This document shows positions 1 through 7,607 of a DNA stretch of 64,000 nt, piece by piece. The stretch covers positions 1 through 64,000 of the forward strand of contig CAKZWQ010000005.1 of NCBI GenBank assembly GCA_937921935.1, given 5' to 3'. A program made the position numbers and the translations under genes. Below the pieces are notes generated by a model. That model searched no databases. It saw nothing but the letters and a program-made list of their open reading frames with translations, and was not told where the DNA came from. Positions within the stretch are counted from its first letter, which is position 1. The number at the start of each line of letters is the position of its first letter. This DNA is from an uncultured Gammaproteobacteria bacterium (GTDB taxonomy: Bacteria; Pseudomonadota; Gammaproteobacteria; Steroidobacterales; GCA-2729495).

Positions 1-1
1 C

Positions 2-403
2 ATCCTGTCCCGTCCGGTGGACTGGGCAAAGCTTGGACTGCTGATTCTCAACGACGGCCGGCTGGGTGATGAGCAGTTGTTACCGGCCGGCTGGGTGCGC
101 GAAATGGTGCAACCGGCCGCTACCTGGGACGGCTATGGCTATCAGATCTGGCGCGGCGTGCTGGATCAAAGCGGCGGCAACCCCACCCCGCAGACCTGGT
201 GGGCTGCGGAAGGCTTTGCCAGCGACGATGTGGTGCATTTCCTGGGGCATGGTTACCAGCATGTCTGGGTGATTCCCCACCTGGACCTCGTCGTCGTGCG
301 GGCGAATCGTGTCTGGCCCCGGGAGCCTTGGGATCAGACTCGAATTCCCAACATGCTGATCCGGGGTCTTGAGGAAGCGGCGGCAGAGCCTGGTAGCAGC
401 TAG
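2..403 (+). CDS. Serine hydrolase (class C beta-lactamase family), 3' part only
   Basis: The reading frame is open from the window edge, so the true start and the catalytic SxxK and YxN motifs lie upstream. The ORF-track start at 17 is only an internal GTG. The visible 133 residues match the C-terminal part of beta-lactamase-related serine hydrolases (PBP4*/EstB-like). 'DWAKLGLLILNDG' is the usual helix before the last motif, and 'FLGHGYQHVWVIP' followed by 'DLVVV' corresponds to the region of the KTG/HxG box and the final strand. Members are mostly esterases or peptidases, and true beta-lactamase activity cannot be inferred. It converges with the META-domain gene, leaving about 20 bases between the stops. 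Confidence 0.8.
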   Translation: MLSRPVDWAKLGLLILNDGRLGDEQLLPAGWVREMVQPAATWDGYGYQIWRGVLDQSGGNPTPQTWWAAEGFASDDVVHFLGHGYQHVWVIPHLDLVVVRANRVWPREPWDQTRIPNMLIRGLEEAAAEPGSS

Positions 404-422
404 CGCAATCTGCGCCTGGGCC

Positions 423-863
423 TTAGTCGAAACTCTGGCTCGCTTTTTGTCGGCTGAAGCGCAGTACGTCTGCCCCCGATTCATCCACAAAAAAGAGCAA
501 GTCCGTGAGGGCATCCAGGCGATAGCTGCGCGTGGCTTCCAGGGCGGCGAAAAAATTCTGCTCCTGGTTCATCAGGGATTCCGGACAGGCCATGCGGGTG
601 CTGCCGATGGGGCCAAAGCTCAGATTGCTGTCCACCAGGGTGTATTCACCGAAGTAGCGATTGCAGCCGCCATTGCCTGCGGCCCGCCCTTGCTGGTCGA
701 AACGAATGGTGGATTGGGCTATATCCATGACCCCGCGGCCGCCAATGTCCTCGGCCAGCCACTGGCTGCCGGCCAGGGGCGGAGCAGGCGGTGCTTTCGG
801 TTCACTGGCGCAGCTCATGAGTAAGCAGGCGAGCAGGGGGATAAATCTGTTTTGTATTGTCAT
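423..863 (-). CDS. META/HslJ-domain lipoprotein
   Basis: A 146-residue protein with a short hydrophobic signal ending in the lipobox 'LMSC', so probably a lipid-anchored envelope protein. One META domain fills the rest: 'GNGGCNRYFGEYTL' followed by 'STRMACPESLMNQEQ' is the family signature also found in E. coli HslJ. The domain is linked to heat-inducible, antibiotic-tolerance and motility proteins, with no established enzymatic activity. The gene ends near the converging hydrolase and starts about 20 bases beyond the modC stop on the same strand, so it may be read from the modBC transcript. Confidence 0.85.
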   Translation of the reverse strand: MTIQNRFIPLLACLLMSCASEPKAPPAPPLAGSQWLAEDIGGRGVMDIAQSTIRFDQQGRAAGNGGCNRYFGEYTLVDSNLSFGPIGSTRMACPESLMNQEQNFFAALEATRSYRLDALTDLLFFVDESGADVLRFSRQKASQSFD

Positions 864-885
864 GGGCGAATTGTAGTGCCCCGCG

Positions 886-1983
886 TCAGACTTCGCCCGC
901 GATGGGCCGACCGTCCAGGGCGATGCTTTTCACCAGCGCGAAGACTGGCTGCCCGGTGATCAGCCCAAGCTCGCTGGCTGATGCCCGCGTAACCCGGGCA
1001 CGCAGATGATGGCCATCCATGTCCAGCAAAACTTCCGCGTAGGCTGAGTCGTTCTCGGTATCAACGGAAAGAATTCTCGCCTCGAGCACATTGCGAATAC
1101 TGGTGCTCTCGGGTCGACGGGTGGCCAGGGCCACATCCCGGGCACGCACGCGCAGGCGCACTTCGCTGCCCACGGCTTGCGTCACAGCCGGGACGCTGAT
1201 TTGCTGGCTGCCAATGCTCAGCCGGGTGAGGGCAAATTCCGGAATCTGGCCGGCGACGGTGGCGCGCAGCAGCGCGCCAGTGGCGCCGCCACCGGTGAAG
1301 TCGGGCAGATCAAGGCGTTCAAGAATGACACTGGTTTCATCCTGCGCTGTCCAGCGGCCGTGGCTCATGAGGATGGTGCGATCCGCAACGCGCGCCACTT
1401 CCTCAATGGCATGGGTGACATACAGCACGGGGATGCCAAAGCGTGCCGGCAAGCCTGCGATCTGGTCCAGCAGGCGTGCGCGGCGATCCAGGTCCAGGGC
1501 AGCCAGGGGTTCGTCCATCAGTAACAGGCGCGGTCGGGCCAGCAAGGCGCGACCGATGGCGACGCGCTGGGCTTCTCCGCCCGACAGGGATTGCGCCTGT
1601 CTTTCCAGCAGGTCCTCCAGTTCTAAAGCTCCGACGACTTCTGCCTGGTCAGGGCCCGGGCGTTCCGGGTTGGCCCGCTTGGCGGCGTAAGCCAGGTTGC
1701 CGGCTACGTTCAGATGCGGAAACAGACGCACATCCTGAAACAGCAGGGTCGCGCCGCGCCGCCAGGCCGGCAGATGCCGGGTCGGTTGCTGCCAGGCCTC
1801 GCCGGCATAGTGAATGTGTCCGCTTGCGCGGCGCTCCAGGCCCGCGATGATGCGCAGCAAGGTGCGTTTGCCGCTGCCGCTGGGGCCGAGGAGCGCTGTG
1901 ACGCCGGTCAGTTCCGCCGCCTCGTCAATGCGCAAGTCGAAGTCGCCCAGGCGCAGACGGATTTCTATTTCCAGACGCGCCAT
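886..1983 (-). CDS. modC: Molybdate ABC transporter, ATP-binding protein ModC
   Basis: Cytoplasmic ATPase of a molybdate/tungstate-type importer. I start it at the ATG in the ATGA overlap with the modB stop (365 residues) and not at the longer ORF-track start. It has the ABC domain with signature 'LSGGEAQRVAIGRALL', Walker B 'LLLMDEPLAALD' and switch 'YVTHAIEEV'. A C-terminal TOBE/MOP-like domain, typical of ModC, begins near residue 270. Oddly, Walker A reads 'GPSGSGKRTLL': the Ser/Thr that normally follows the lysine and helps hold magnesium is Arg. It lies downstream of modB, and no modA is present. Whether the ATPase works is uncertain. Confidence 0.88.
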   Translation of the reverse strand: MARLEIEIRLRLGDFDLRIDEAAELTGVTALLGPSGSGKRTLLRIIAGLERRASGHIHYAGEAWQQPTRHLPAWRRGATLLFQDVRLFPHLNVAGNLAYAAKRANPERPGPDQAEVVGALELEDLLERQAQSLSGGEAQRVAIGRALLARPRLLLMDEPLAALDLDRRARLLDQIAGLPARFGIPVLYVTHAIEEVARVADRTILMSHGRWTAQDETSVILERLDLPDFTGGGATGALLRATVAGQIPEFALTRLSIGSQQISVPAVTQAVGSEVRLRVRARDVALATRRPESTSIRNVLEARILSVDTENDSAYAEVLLDMDGHHLRARVTRASASELGLITGQPVFALVKSIALDGRPIAGEV

Positions 1984-2651
1984 CAGCCCACCCTCGGTGC
2001 GGCCCGGCGATTCAGGCCGTAGACCAGTAACAGGGTGAGAAAAGAAAAGGCGAGTAACAGGGCCGACCACTGGTGGGCCTGGGCATAGTCCAGTGTCTCG
2101 ACCTGTTCATAGATGGCGATGGAGATGACCTGGGTGCGGCCAGGAATATTGCCACCCACCATCAGCACCACGCCGAACTCACCCACTGTATGCGCAAAGC
2201 CCAGGACTGCTGCCGTCAGAAAACCCCGGGCAGCCAGGGGCGATGCAATGCTAATGAAGGCATCCAGCGGCCTTGCGCCCAGGGTTGCGGCAGCTTCCAT
2301 GGCCCCCCGACCCTGACCCTGGAAAGCCGTCTGCAAGGGCTGGACCACGAAGGGCAGGGAGTAGAACAGCGAGGCGATCACTAGCCCGCTGAACGAAAAA
2401 CTGAGGGTGTCGCCCGTGAGCTTTAGCCAGAAGGCGCCCAGGCCCGCCTGGGGGTTGAATAACAGCAGCAGGTAAAAGCCCAGCACCGTGGGCGGCAGCA
2501 CCAGGGGCAGGGCGGTCAAAGCCTCCACAGCCGGCACCAGCCGGGCGCGGCTGTGAGCCAGCCACCAGGCCAGCGGCGTCCCCACCAGCAGCAGGATCAC
2601 CGTGGTCACGGTGGCCAGGCGCAGGGTGAGCCAGATGGGCGTCAGGTCCAT
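1983..2651 (-). CDS. modB: Molybdate ABC transporter, permease ModB
   Basis: Inner-membrane permease of 222 residues with about five to six hydrophobic helices. The EAA loop that docks on the ATPase is visible as 'EAAATLGARPLDAF', and the C-terminal 'GEFGVVLMVGGNIPGRTQ' is characteristic of ModB/CysT-type permeases. The ORF track begins one codon earlier at TTG. The ATG at 2651 fits better because it overlaps the stop of the upstream regulator-hydrolase gene (TGATG), and modB in turn overlaps modC (ATGA). All three are therefore probably translationally coupled. The substrate is assigned from family resemblance only, since no binding protein is encoded here. Confidence 0.88.
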   Translation of the reverse strand: MDLTPIWLTLRLATVTTVILLLVGTPLAWWLAHSRARLVPAVEALTALPLVLPPTVLGFYLLLLFNPQAGLGAFWLKLTGDTLSFSFSGLVIASLFYSLPFVVQPLQTAFQGQGRGAMEAAATLGARPLDAFISIASPLAARGFLTAAVLGFAHTVGEFGVVLMVGGNIPGRTQVISIAIYEQVETLDYAQAHQWSALLLAFSFLTLLLVYGLNRRAAPRVG

Positions 2652-3853
2652 CAATGCGCGGCCGGCAGAGTATTCAGGAAGTTTTCAATTTCGTTCAGGA
2701 TCGAACGGCTGTCGCCGACGAACCACCAGTGATCATCACCTTCCAGCAATTTAAAACGGGCGCCTGGAATTCGGGCAGCAATATCCTCGCCGGCCCGGGC
2801 CTTGGAGATGAGATCGCCGCGCCGGTGCAGGACCAGTGTAGGTGCCTGGATGTTGGGCAGTACCGGGCGCACATCGATGTCGCGCAAGGCTTCGAGAATG
2901 CTGCGTACGCTCGCCGGGGTCGCTGAACTGCGGAGATAGCGCGACCATTCATCGCGTACCTGGGGATTCAGGGCAATGTTGGGAGCGAAAAACTCCAGGG
3001 AAGCCGGCTCGCCCCAGGCGCCGATAAATTCATTCAGCCACGCGTCGTATAAGCGGCGGGAACGGGCCCAGGGGTAATCTTTGCTGCGTACGCCTTTGGC
3101 AAATGCGCCGTACATGATCACGGCCGCCGTTCGTTCCGGGTGTTCAGCGGCAAACAGGGCGGTGGCGGGCCCGCCCTCCGACACGCCGAAGAGAATCGCT
3201 TTCTCTACGTCAGCGGCATCCAGCACGGCCAGCATGTCCGTGACGGTGTTCTGAATGGTGGGCGGATAACCCACGCGCTCGGACAGGCCCATGCCGCGCT
3301 TGTCAAAACTGATCAGGCGTCGGGTGGTCGCGAGGCGCTCGTCGAAGCGTGACAGGGGAGCTATGCGGTAGCGCATGTCCAGGTGGGACACGAAGCCGGG
3401 CACGAACAGCATGGCTGGTGAACCTTCGCCCAGATAACGCCACGCGATGTGCAGGCCGTCGCTTTGTACGAAATTCACGGGTGAGAGGTCGGCGGGCTCT
3501 GCCGCCTGGTCGGAATTAGCGGCAGTTTGAGCATTAAGAAGTCGGGCTACGAAGCGGTAGCCACGTTTCGGGACGGTTTTGATCACCTCTTGCCGATTAG
3601 TTTCATCCGCCACGGCTTTTCGGGCTTTCATGATGGTTCGGGACAGGGCAGCTTCCGTCACGATGACACCCGGCCATAGGGTGTCCAGCAGTTCATCATG
3701 TCCCACCACCCGGTCACGCTGCTCCAGCAGATATACCAGCAAGTCAAAGGCTTTGGGTTCAATATTGCGCGACTGTCCGCGCACCCGCAGCTCCCTGCGA
3801 GCTGTATCCAGTTCACAGTTGCCGAAGCGCCAGTTTTTCTCAGGTTCGGCCAT
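2651..3853 (-). CDS. Winged-helix (OmpR/CadC-type) regulator fused to alpha/beta hydrolase
   Basis: A 400-residue two-domain protein. Residues about 8-105 form an OmpR/PhoB-type winged helix, seen in 'PKAFDLLVYLLEQRDRVV', 'LWPGVIVTEAALSRTIMKAR' and the closing 'VPKRGYRFVARL'. Residues about 125-395 are an alpha/beta hydrolase with nucleophile elbow 'GVSEGG' and a late 'GDDHWW' that probably carries the catalytic His. There is no receiver domain and no membrane segment, unlike CadC. The likely idea is a regulator whose hydrolase-like half senses or cleaves a small molecule, but this is inference. It is the first gene of the run into modB and modC, where modA would normally be. The stop overlaps the modB ATG by one base. 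Confidence 0.85.
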   Translation of the reverse strand: MAEPEKNWRFGNCELDTARRELRVRGQSRNIEPKAFDLLVYLLEQRDRVVGHDELLDTLWPGVIVTEAALSRTIMKARKAVADETNRQEVIKTVPKRGYRFVARLLNAQTAANSDQAAEPADLSPVNFVQSDGLHIAWRYLGEGSPAMLFVPGFVSHLDMRYRIAPLSRFDERLATTRRLISFDKRGMGLSERVGYPPTIQNTVTDMLAVLDAADVEKAILFGVSEGGPATALFAAEHPERTAAVIMYGAFAKGVRSKDYPWARSRRLYDAWLNEFIGAWGEPASLEFFAPNIALNPQVRDEWSRYLRSSATPASVRSILEALRDIDVRPVLPNIQAPTLVLHRRGDLISKARAGEDIAARIPGARFKLLEGDDHWWFVGDSRSILNEIENFLNTLPAAH

Positions 3854-3967
3854 GGTCAGAAAATGGTCATGAAAAGGTCACGGCTGCGTCAGGACCCCTT
3901 GTCATTGCAGGAGCACAGTATCTCCACGGGCCAAGCCCCGTTGCCATTGACCTAGGAGGAATCTGAA

Positions 3968-4285
3968 ATGAATGCTGCCACACTTTGTCGAGTCGCCGGA
4001 TTTTGTTTGGCCCTGGGTCTGACCCTGCCGGCGCAGGCCATGGAGCCCCCCGCCGCCAGTTACCGGGTGGAACTGGCCCGCTGCCTGGCTGCCCTGCGAG
4101 GCGATCTGGAGGACGAGCGGACTACCAAGCTGCGCCATACCGTTCGAGGCATAGAAAAGCACGGCATCTGGTTCGAGTTCCAGATCGATTCCGAGGTGTT
4201 CCAGGACAACCAGCCAACCGTAACCCGGGCCGTGAAAACCCGGTGCCGGGCGAATCGCCGGGCGGGCGCTGCGCAAATCAGCTAA
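3968..4285 (+). CDS. Small secreted protein, unknown
   Basis: A 105-residue protein that I do not recognise. It starts at an ATG preceded by an excellent ribosome binding site (TAGGAGGA, about 7 bases away). The first 24 residues are a clear signal peptide ending 'LTLPAQA', so the mature product of about 80 residues is probably periplasmic. It holds two cysteines ('LARCLAA' and 'KTRCRA') that could form a disulfide, and it is rich in charged residues. It is divergent from the regulator-hydrolase gene. A longer overlapping ORF in another frame (3985-4638) has no such start signals and is disregarded. Confidence 0.7.
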   Translation: MNAATLCRVAGFCLALGLTLPAQAMEPPAASYRVELARCLAALRGDLEDERTTKLRHTVRGIEKHGIWFEFQIDSEVFQDNQPTVTRAVKTRCRANRRAGAAQIS

Positions 4286-4337
4286 GCAAAAAAGGGGCCG
4301 GTGGCGCCAGGGCGGATAGATGCCCGACGCCACCGGC
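4286..4337 (-). terminator. Intrinsic terminator for the EF-hand gene
   Basis: Read on the minus strand, a 10-bp stem (GCCGGTGGCG paired with CGCCACCGGC, loop of 21 bases) is followed by CCCC and a run of six T. It lies just past the EF-hand gene stop and also just past the stop of the converging small secreted protein gene. The T run works only for minus-strand transcription. Confidence 0.75.
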
Positions 4338-4375
4338 AAGAACCGGCGCGGGGGGACACGCCGGTGGGGGACTGG

Positions 4376-4855
4376 TTAATCAGGGCTGTTGGTGTCTGCG
4401 CCGTGGCGCGCCTGGTGGCGCTTGCGAGCGCCGGCCCGCATCTCTTCCCGACTCACATAACCATTGTTGTCGCCGTCCAGGCGCGCGAAGCGTTCATTCA
4501 CATTGGCGTGGCCGTGAGCCGGCAGGCTGCCCATCTCATCAATGGACAACTGACCGTCCCCGTCGCTGTCCAGGTCTTCGAATTTCGGTCGATGTTCCCG
4601 CATGCGCTGTCTGGCCTGGCGCATTTCTTCCTGCGTGAGATAGCCGTCGGCATCCGTGTCCAGCCGGGCAAAGCGTTCTTCGGCGCTGCGGCCGCCGCGA
4701 CTGGGTATCTGCGCCATTTCAGCGGCTGAGAGGCGACCGTCACCGTCCGTATCCCTATCCGCAAATCCCGGGCCGTGGCGATGCTCAGCCCCATGGGCCT
4801 GGCTGATCATCAGGCAGGCGAGCAGGGCAAGGTGAAAACAGGTGGCTTTTTGCAT
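4376..4855 (-). CDS. Secreted EF-hand calcium-binding protein
   Basis: 159 residues with an N-terminal signal peptide (about 22 residues, ending 'SQAHG'), so exported to the periplasm or beyond. Four EF-hand loops with full calcium-ligand spacing are visible: 'DRDTDGDGRLSAAEM', 'DTDADGYLTQEEM', 'DSDGDGQLSIDEM' and 'DGDNNGYVSREEM'. They form two pairs. No catalytic domain is attached, so it is best seen as a calcium buffer or sensor with unknown partners. The gene stands alone and ends in its own terminator. Confidence 0.88.
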   Translation of the reverse strand: MQKATCFHLALLACLMISQAHGAEHRHGPGFADRDTDGDGRLSAAEMAQIPSRGGRSAEERFARLDTDADGYLTQEEMRQARQRMREHRPKFEDLDSDGDGQLSIDEMGSLPAHGHANVNERFARLDGDNNGYVSREEMRAGARKRHQARHGADTNSPD

Positions 4856-4963
4856 GCTTTTCTCCGCTTGAGCGGGCTGCTTTTGCCCGCGTTTCTGGAG
4901 ACATTAACGCGGCCGGGCCTGGCCGGTTGACAGCCCGACAGGTCAGCTTAAGCGTGCGGGGAC

Positions 4964-6229
4964 TCAGGCGGAGGCGGCGAGCTCTTGCTTGGGCAGCGAG
5001 ATCTTGTGATCCGTGCTGTAGAGGTAGTCATTGAAGACGTGCTCTGCCGTGAGCAGCTGATAGCTGCCATCGGGTAACTGGTGGCTGGTGTCCTTCAGGC
5101 GGTAAACGTAGTGCCCGCAGGTCCACACATTGTGCTTGCTGAAGTGGTAGCAAATGCAGATCTTGTCTGTGACGGGCAGTTTTTTGCCAGCCTCGTCCAC
5201 CGGGGTGTTGTCCCAGGCAGTGATATAGGGACAGTTACCGGTCTTGTCCAGGGTATAGCCCAAGGGTTCGCACTGGGGCTTGATGTTAGAGCCCAGGGCC
5301 GGACTGTTCTTCAGCAGCCGCATCAGGTAACCGGTGGCGGACACGGAGGATACGTCCACCATGTCTTCTGTGGCTTCAAAATAGGCTTGTTTAACTTTCT
5401 TGGGCAGACCGCATTCTTCCGTCACTGTAAAGCGGGTAGCAACCTGCACGCCGCCAGCCCCCAGCTGCATCATTTCCACGGCATCGGTGCCGGTGAAAAC
5501 GCCGCCGGCCGGGATCACTGCGATATCAAGGTTTTCCTCGCGCACAAAGTCGATGATCTCTTTGACGATGTCTTTGAGGTGATACTCCTGCCAGTCTTCG
5601 CCGAAGCCCAGGTGGCCGCCGGCCAGGGGGCCTTCCACGATCACATAATCGGGCTTGCGGTCCAGACGCTTGCCGCTACGAAGGAAAATTTTCAGGGCCC
5701 GCAGGCTCGACACGATGATGCCGATTTTGACCTCGTGGAAGCGCGGATTGTCCTTCATGAGTTTGAGGCTGCCGTTATGCAGACCAGCCGACAGGGTCAC
5801 GCCGTCGATGCCGCCATCAAGGGCAGCCTTCAGGCGGGTGCTCAGGGTTTCCGAGGGGGCCCCCATCTGCAGCTTCTCCATCACATTGATGTGGATGGCA
5901 CCGGGCCCACGCTTTCGCTCCATGGTGTGCGCCACGTAGCGGCGCTGAGCCTCGTAGAGCTGCTCGTAGTCAAAGCGCACGGAGGTTTTGTCAATGCCGT
6001 CGCGGCTCGCGCGGTTCTTCAGGGACTTCGCTTTGGTGTATTTGGTCGAGAAATACCGGTCCGAGACGAAGGGCGCCATGGCATCGGAGATGTGGCCAAT
6101 TCCACCCAGTCGGCACGCCTCCAGGGCGAGCTCAGCGGTGGATATGTCTACACCCATGCCTCCGACCATGATGGGCACATATTCGGAGGAACCAAGGGTT
6201 AGACGGAAATCGTCGAGACGGGCGCTCAT
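4964..6229 (-). CDS. Nitronate monooxygenase / 2-nitropropane dioxygenase-like flavoprotein
   Basis: 421 residues, a TIM-barrel FMN enzyme of the 2-nitropropane dioxygenase family. Supporting segments are 'PIMVGGMGVDIST' at the N terminus, 'VEGPLAGGHLGF' (the conserved EGxxAGGH-type motif) near residue 200, and 'VIPAGGVFTG' followed by 'QLGAGGVQVATRF' for flavin phosphate binding. Classical nitronate monooxygenases are roughly 330-360 residues. This one has an extra C-terminal region of about 90 residues with five cysteines, including 'KICICYHF' and 'WTCGHYVYR', which might bind a metal. The substrate is unknown. The closest relatives may be the PfaD-like or enoyl-reductase-type branch and not detoxifying enzymes. 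Confidence 0.8.
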   Translation of the reverse strand: MSARLDDFRLTLGSSEYVPIMVGGMGVDISTAELALEACRLGGIGHISDAMAPFVSDRYFSTKYTKAKSLKNRASRDGIDKTSVRFDYEQLYEAQRRYVAHTMERKRGPGAIHINVMEKLQMGAPSETLSTRLKAALDGGIDGVTLSAGLHNGSLKLMKDNPRFHEVKIGIIVSSLRALKIFLRSGKRLDRKPDYVIVEGPLAGGHLGFGEDWQEYHLKDIVKEIIDFVREENLDIAVIPAGGVFTGTDAVEMMQLGAGGVQVATRFTVTEECGLPKKVKQAYFEATEDMVDVSSVSATGYLMRLLKNSPALGSNIKPQCEPLGYTLDKTGNCPYITAWDNTPVDEAGKKLPVTDKICICYHFSKHNVWTCGHYVYRLKDTSHQLPDGSYQLLTAEHVFNDYLYSTDHKISLPKQELAASA

Positions 6230-6321
6230 TGAAGGGTGATTGTATCACGCACTATTGCGTTTCCGGCGCCTCGGCGGGCCTCCTGGGAGCGTTTTCTGGG
6301 GGTCCTGACCGGCCGGGACGG

Positions 6322-6780
6322 CTAATTGACCTGCGCTGAAGGGTCCAGCAGATCGGGTTCCTTACCCAGGCGCAGCTCCATCTCCAGCTCCTGGACCCTG
6401 GCCTTGAGCCCGTCATTCTCGCGGCGCAGCTGATCCAGCTGGCTTTCCATGTCCGTGCGCCCGCCAAGATGGTCATGGAGCATGCCCTGGCTGGTCTTGA
6501 ACTCCTTCTGGGACCTCGCCATGGCGGCTTCCAAGTCCTTGGCGCGCGTGGCGCTCAGGGCCAGTTCTTCGCTGGCTTTTTCGGCGGCCGCCTGTGTGTC
6601 CGCCAGTTTTTTTCGCAGCACCTTGCCCTCGGCCAGCAATTCGCGGATCTCGGTATCCCGGGGATCTTCATACTCGGCAATGACCCGCTCGCGGGCCACC
6701 TGCCAGCGCGTATAGCGCATGCCTGCGAAAGCCCCTCCAGCACAGGCGGCCAGGGCGAACAGGAACCACAGAATTGACAT
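6322..6780 (-). CDS. Membrane-anchored coiled-coil protein, unknown
   Basis: 152 residues. The first 20 or so are one hydrophobic helix ('ILWFLFALAACAGGAFAG'). The rest, from about residue 45 to 140, is a predicted coiled coil rich in Glu, Lys, Leu and Ala with heptad-like spacing, ending in an acidic tail 'EPDLLDPSAQ'. The layout resembles small inner-membrane scaffold or division-associated proteins such as ZapG, but I see no specific signature and do not assign it. It stands about 180 bases from the flavoprotein gene start, on the same strand. Confidence 0.7.
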   Translation of the reverse strand: MSILWFLFALAACAGGAFAGMRYTRWQVARERVIAEYEDPRDTEIRELLAEGKVLRKKLADTQAAAEKASEELALSATRAKDLEAAMARSQKEFKTSQGMLHDHLGGRTDMESQLDQLRRENDGLKARVQELEMELRLGKEPDLLDPSAQVN

Positions 6781-7057
6781 AAACTGAAGCCCTTCTCCGA
6801 GCGGTAACCCAGTCTAGTGAATCCCCCGACGCAGGTCACGGTCGTGGGTCCCGGTATGTGGTGCCTGGCATGGCCGTAAATCCCACTATCCAGTCCTCGG
6901 GGACGGCGGCCCCGGCTGTCTTGGTCGTCCGCGAGCCGACCAGACACTTCGGCCAGCGGGCTCGCAGCGCGAATTGTCAGGTGGCGTGAAGGGGCGCCTG
7001 ATTCAGTAGCTCGCGGGTCGACGCATCGCTATCATCCGGCCGCCATTTTTTGGGGCT

Positions 7058-7607
7058 ATGCCAATGTTCCGGGCTTTCTCAGGTCATGCTGCACTGCTGG
7101 CGGGGATTCTTCTGGTCGCTGATAGTCAGGCGGCCGAATTGAAACTGATGGACGAGATCGTCGTCAGTGTGCAGAAGCGCGAACAGACGACGCGCGACGT
7201 GCCCCTTTCTGTTTCTGCTTTCGACGGTGAATTTCTGCGGCGCCTGAATGCCAGAGACTTTCGTGACCTGGTGAATCTGACGCCGGGTTTCAACGGCCGA
7301 ACCGCCGACAGTTTCAGTGACGCACTGGCCATCCGGGGTGTTTCCTCCAACAGTTTTGGTATTGGCGGAGACGGTTCGGTTTCCATTTTCGTGGATGGTG
7401 TGTACGAAGGGCGTAACGGTGGCGCCACCATCAGTTTTCTGGATGTGGATCGCAGCGAGGTGGTGCGCGGACCGCAAAATACCTTGTTCGGGCGCGATGC
7501 TATCGCCTGAGTTTGGCTATGGGCTGGTCAACACCAGAGTCAGGCCGGCCCAGGCGCGTGTATTCGGTGCTCGTCTGGACTACCGCTTCGGCGATATCGG
7601 TTCCTGA
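7058..7607 (+). pseudogene. TonB-dependent receptor remnant with internal deletion and frameshift
   Basis: The first 150 codons encode a signal peptide (ending 'VADSQA') and most of a TonB-receptor plug domain. Typical segments are 'EIVVSVQKREQTTRDVPLSV', 'FRDLVNLTPGF' and the plug end 'VRGPQNTLFGRDAIA'. The frame then meets TGA at once. In another frame the next 32 codons read '...RPAQARVFGARLDYRFG', which is the last strand of a TonB-receptor barrel. The intact family is usually 650-900 residues, so almost the whole barrel is missing. The plug fragment cannot form a channel. The 3' end overlaps the converging VOC gene by 28 bases. Confidence 0.82.

Noticed and set aside
3985-4638. 217-codon plus-strand ORF overlapping the small secreted protein and EF-hand genes
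   Set aside because: No ribosome binding site, Arg/Pro/Gly-rich random translation, and it runs through a terminator.
5081-6202. 373-codon plus-strand ORF opposite the nitronate-monooxygenase-like gene
   Set aside because: Mirror frame of a well-supported gene in high-GC DNA. The translation is low-complexity with many His/Gly/Val and no family motif.
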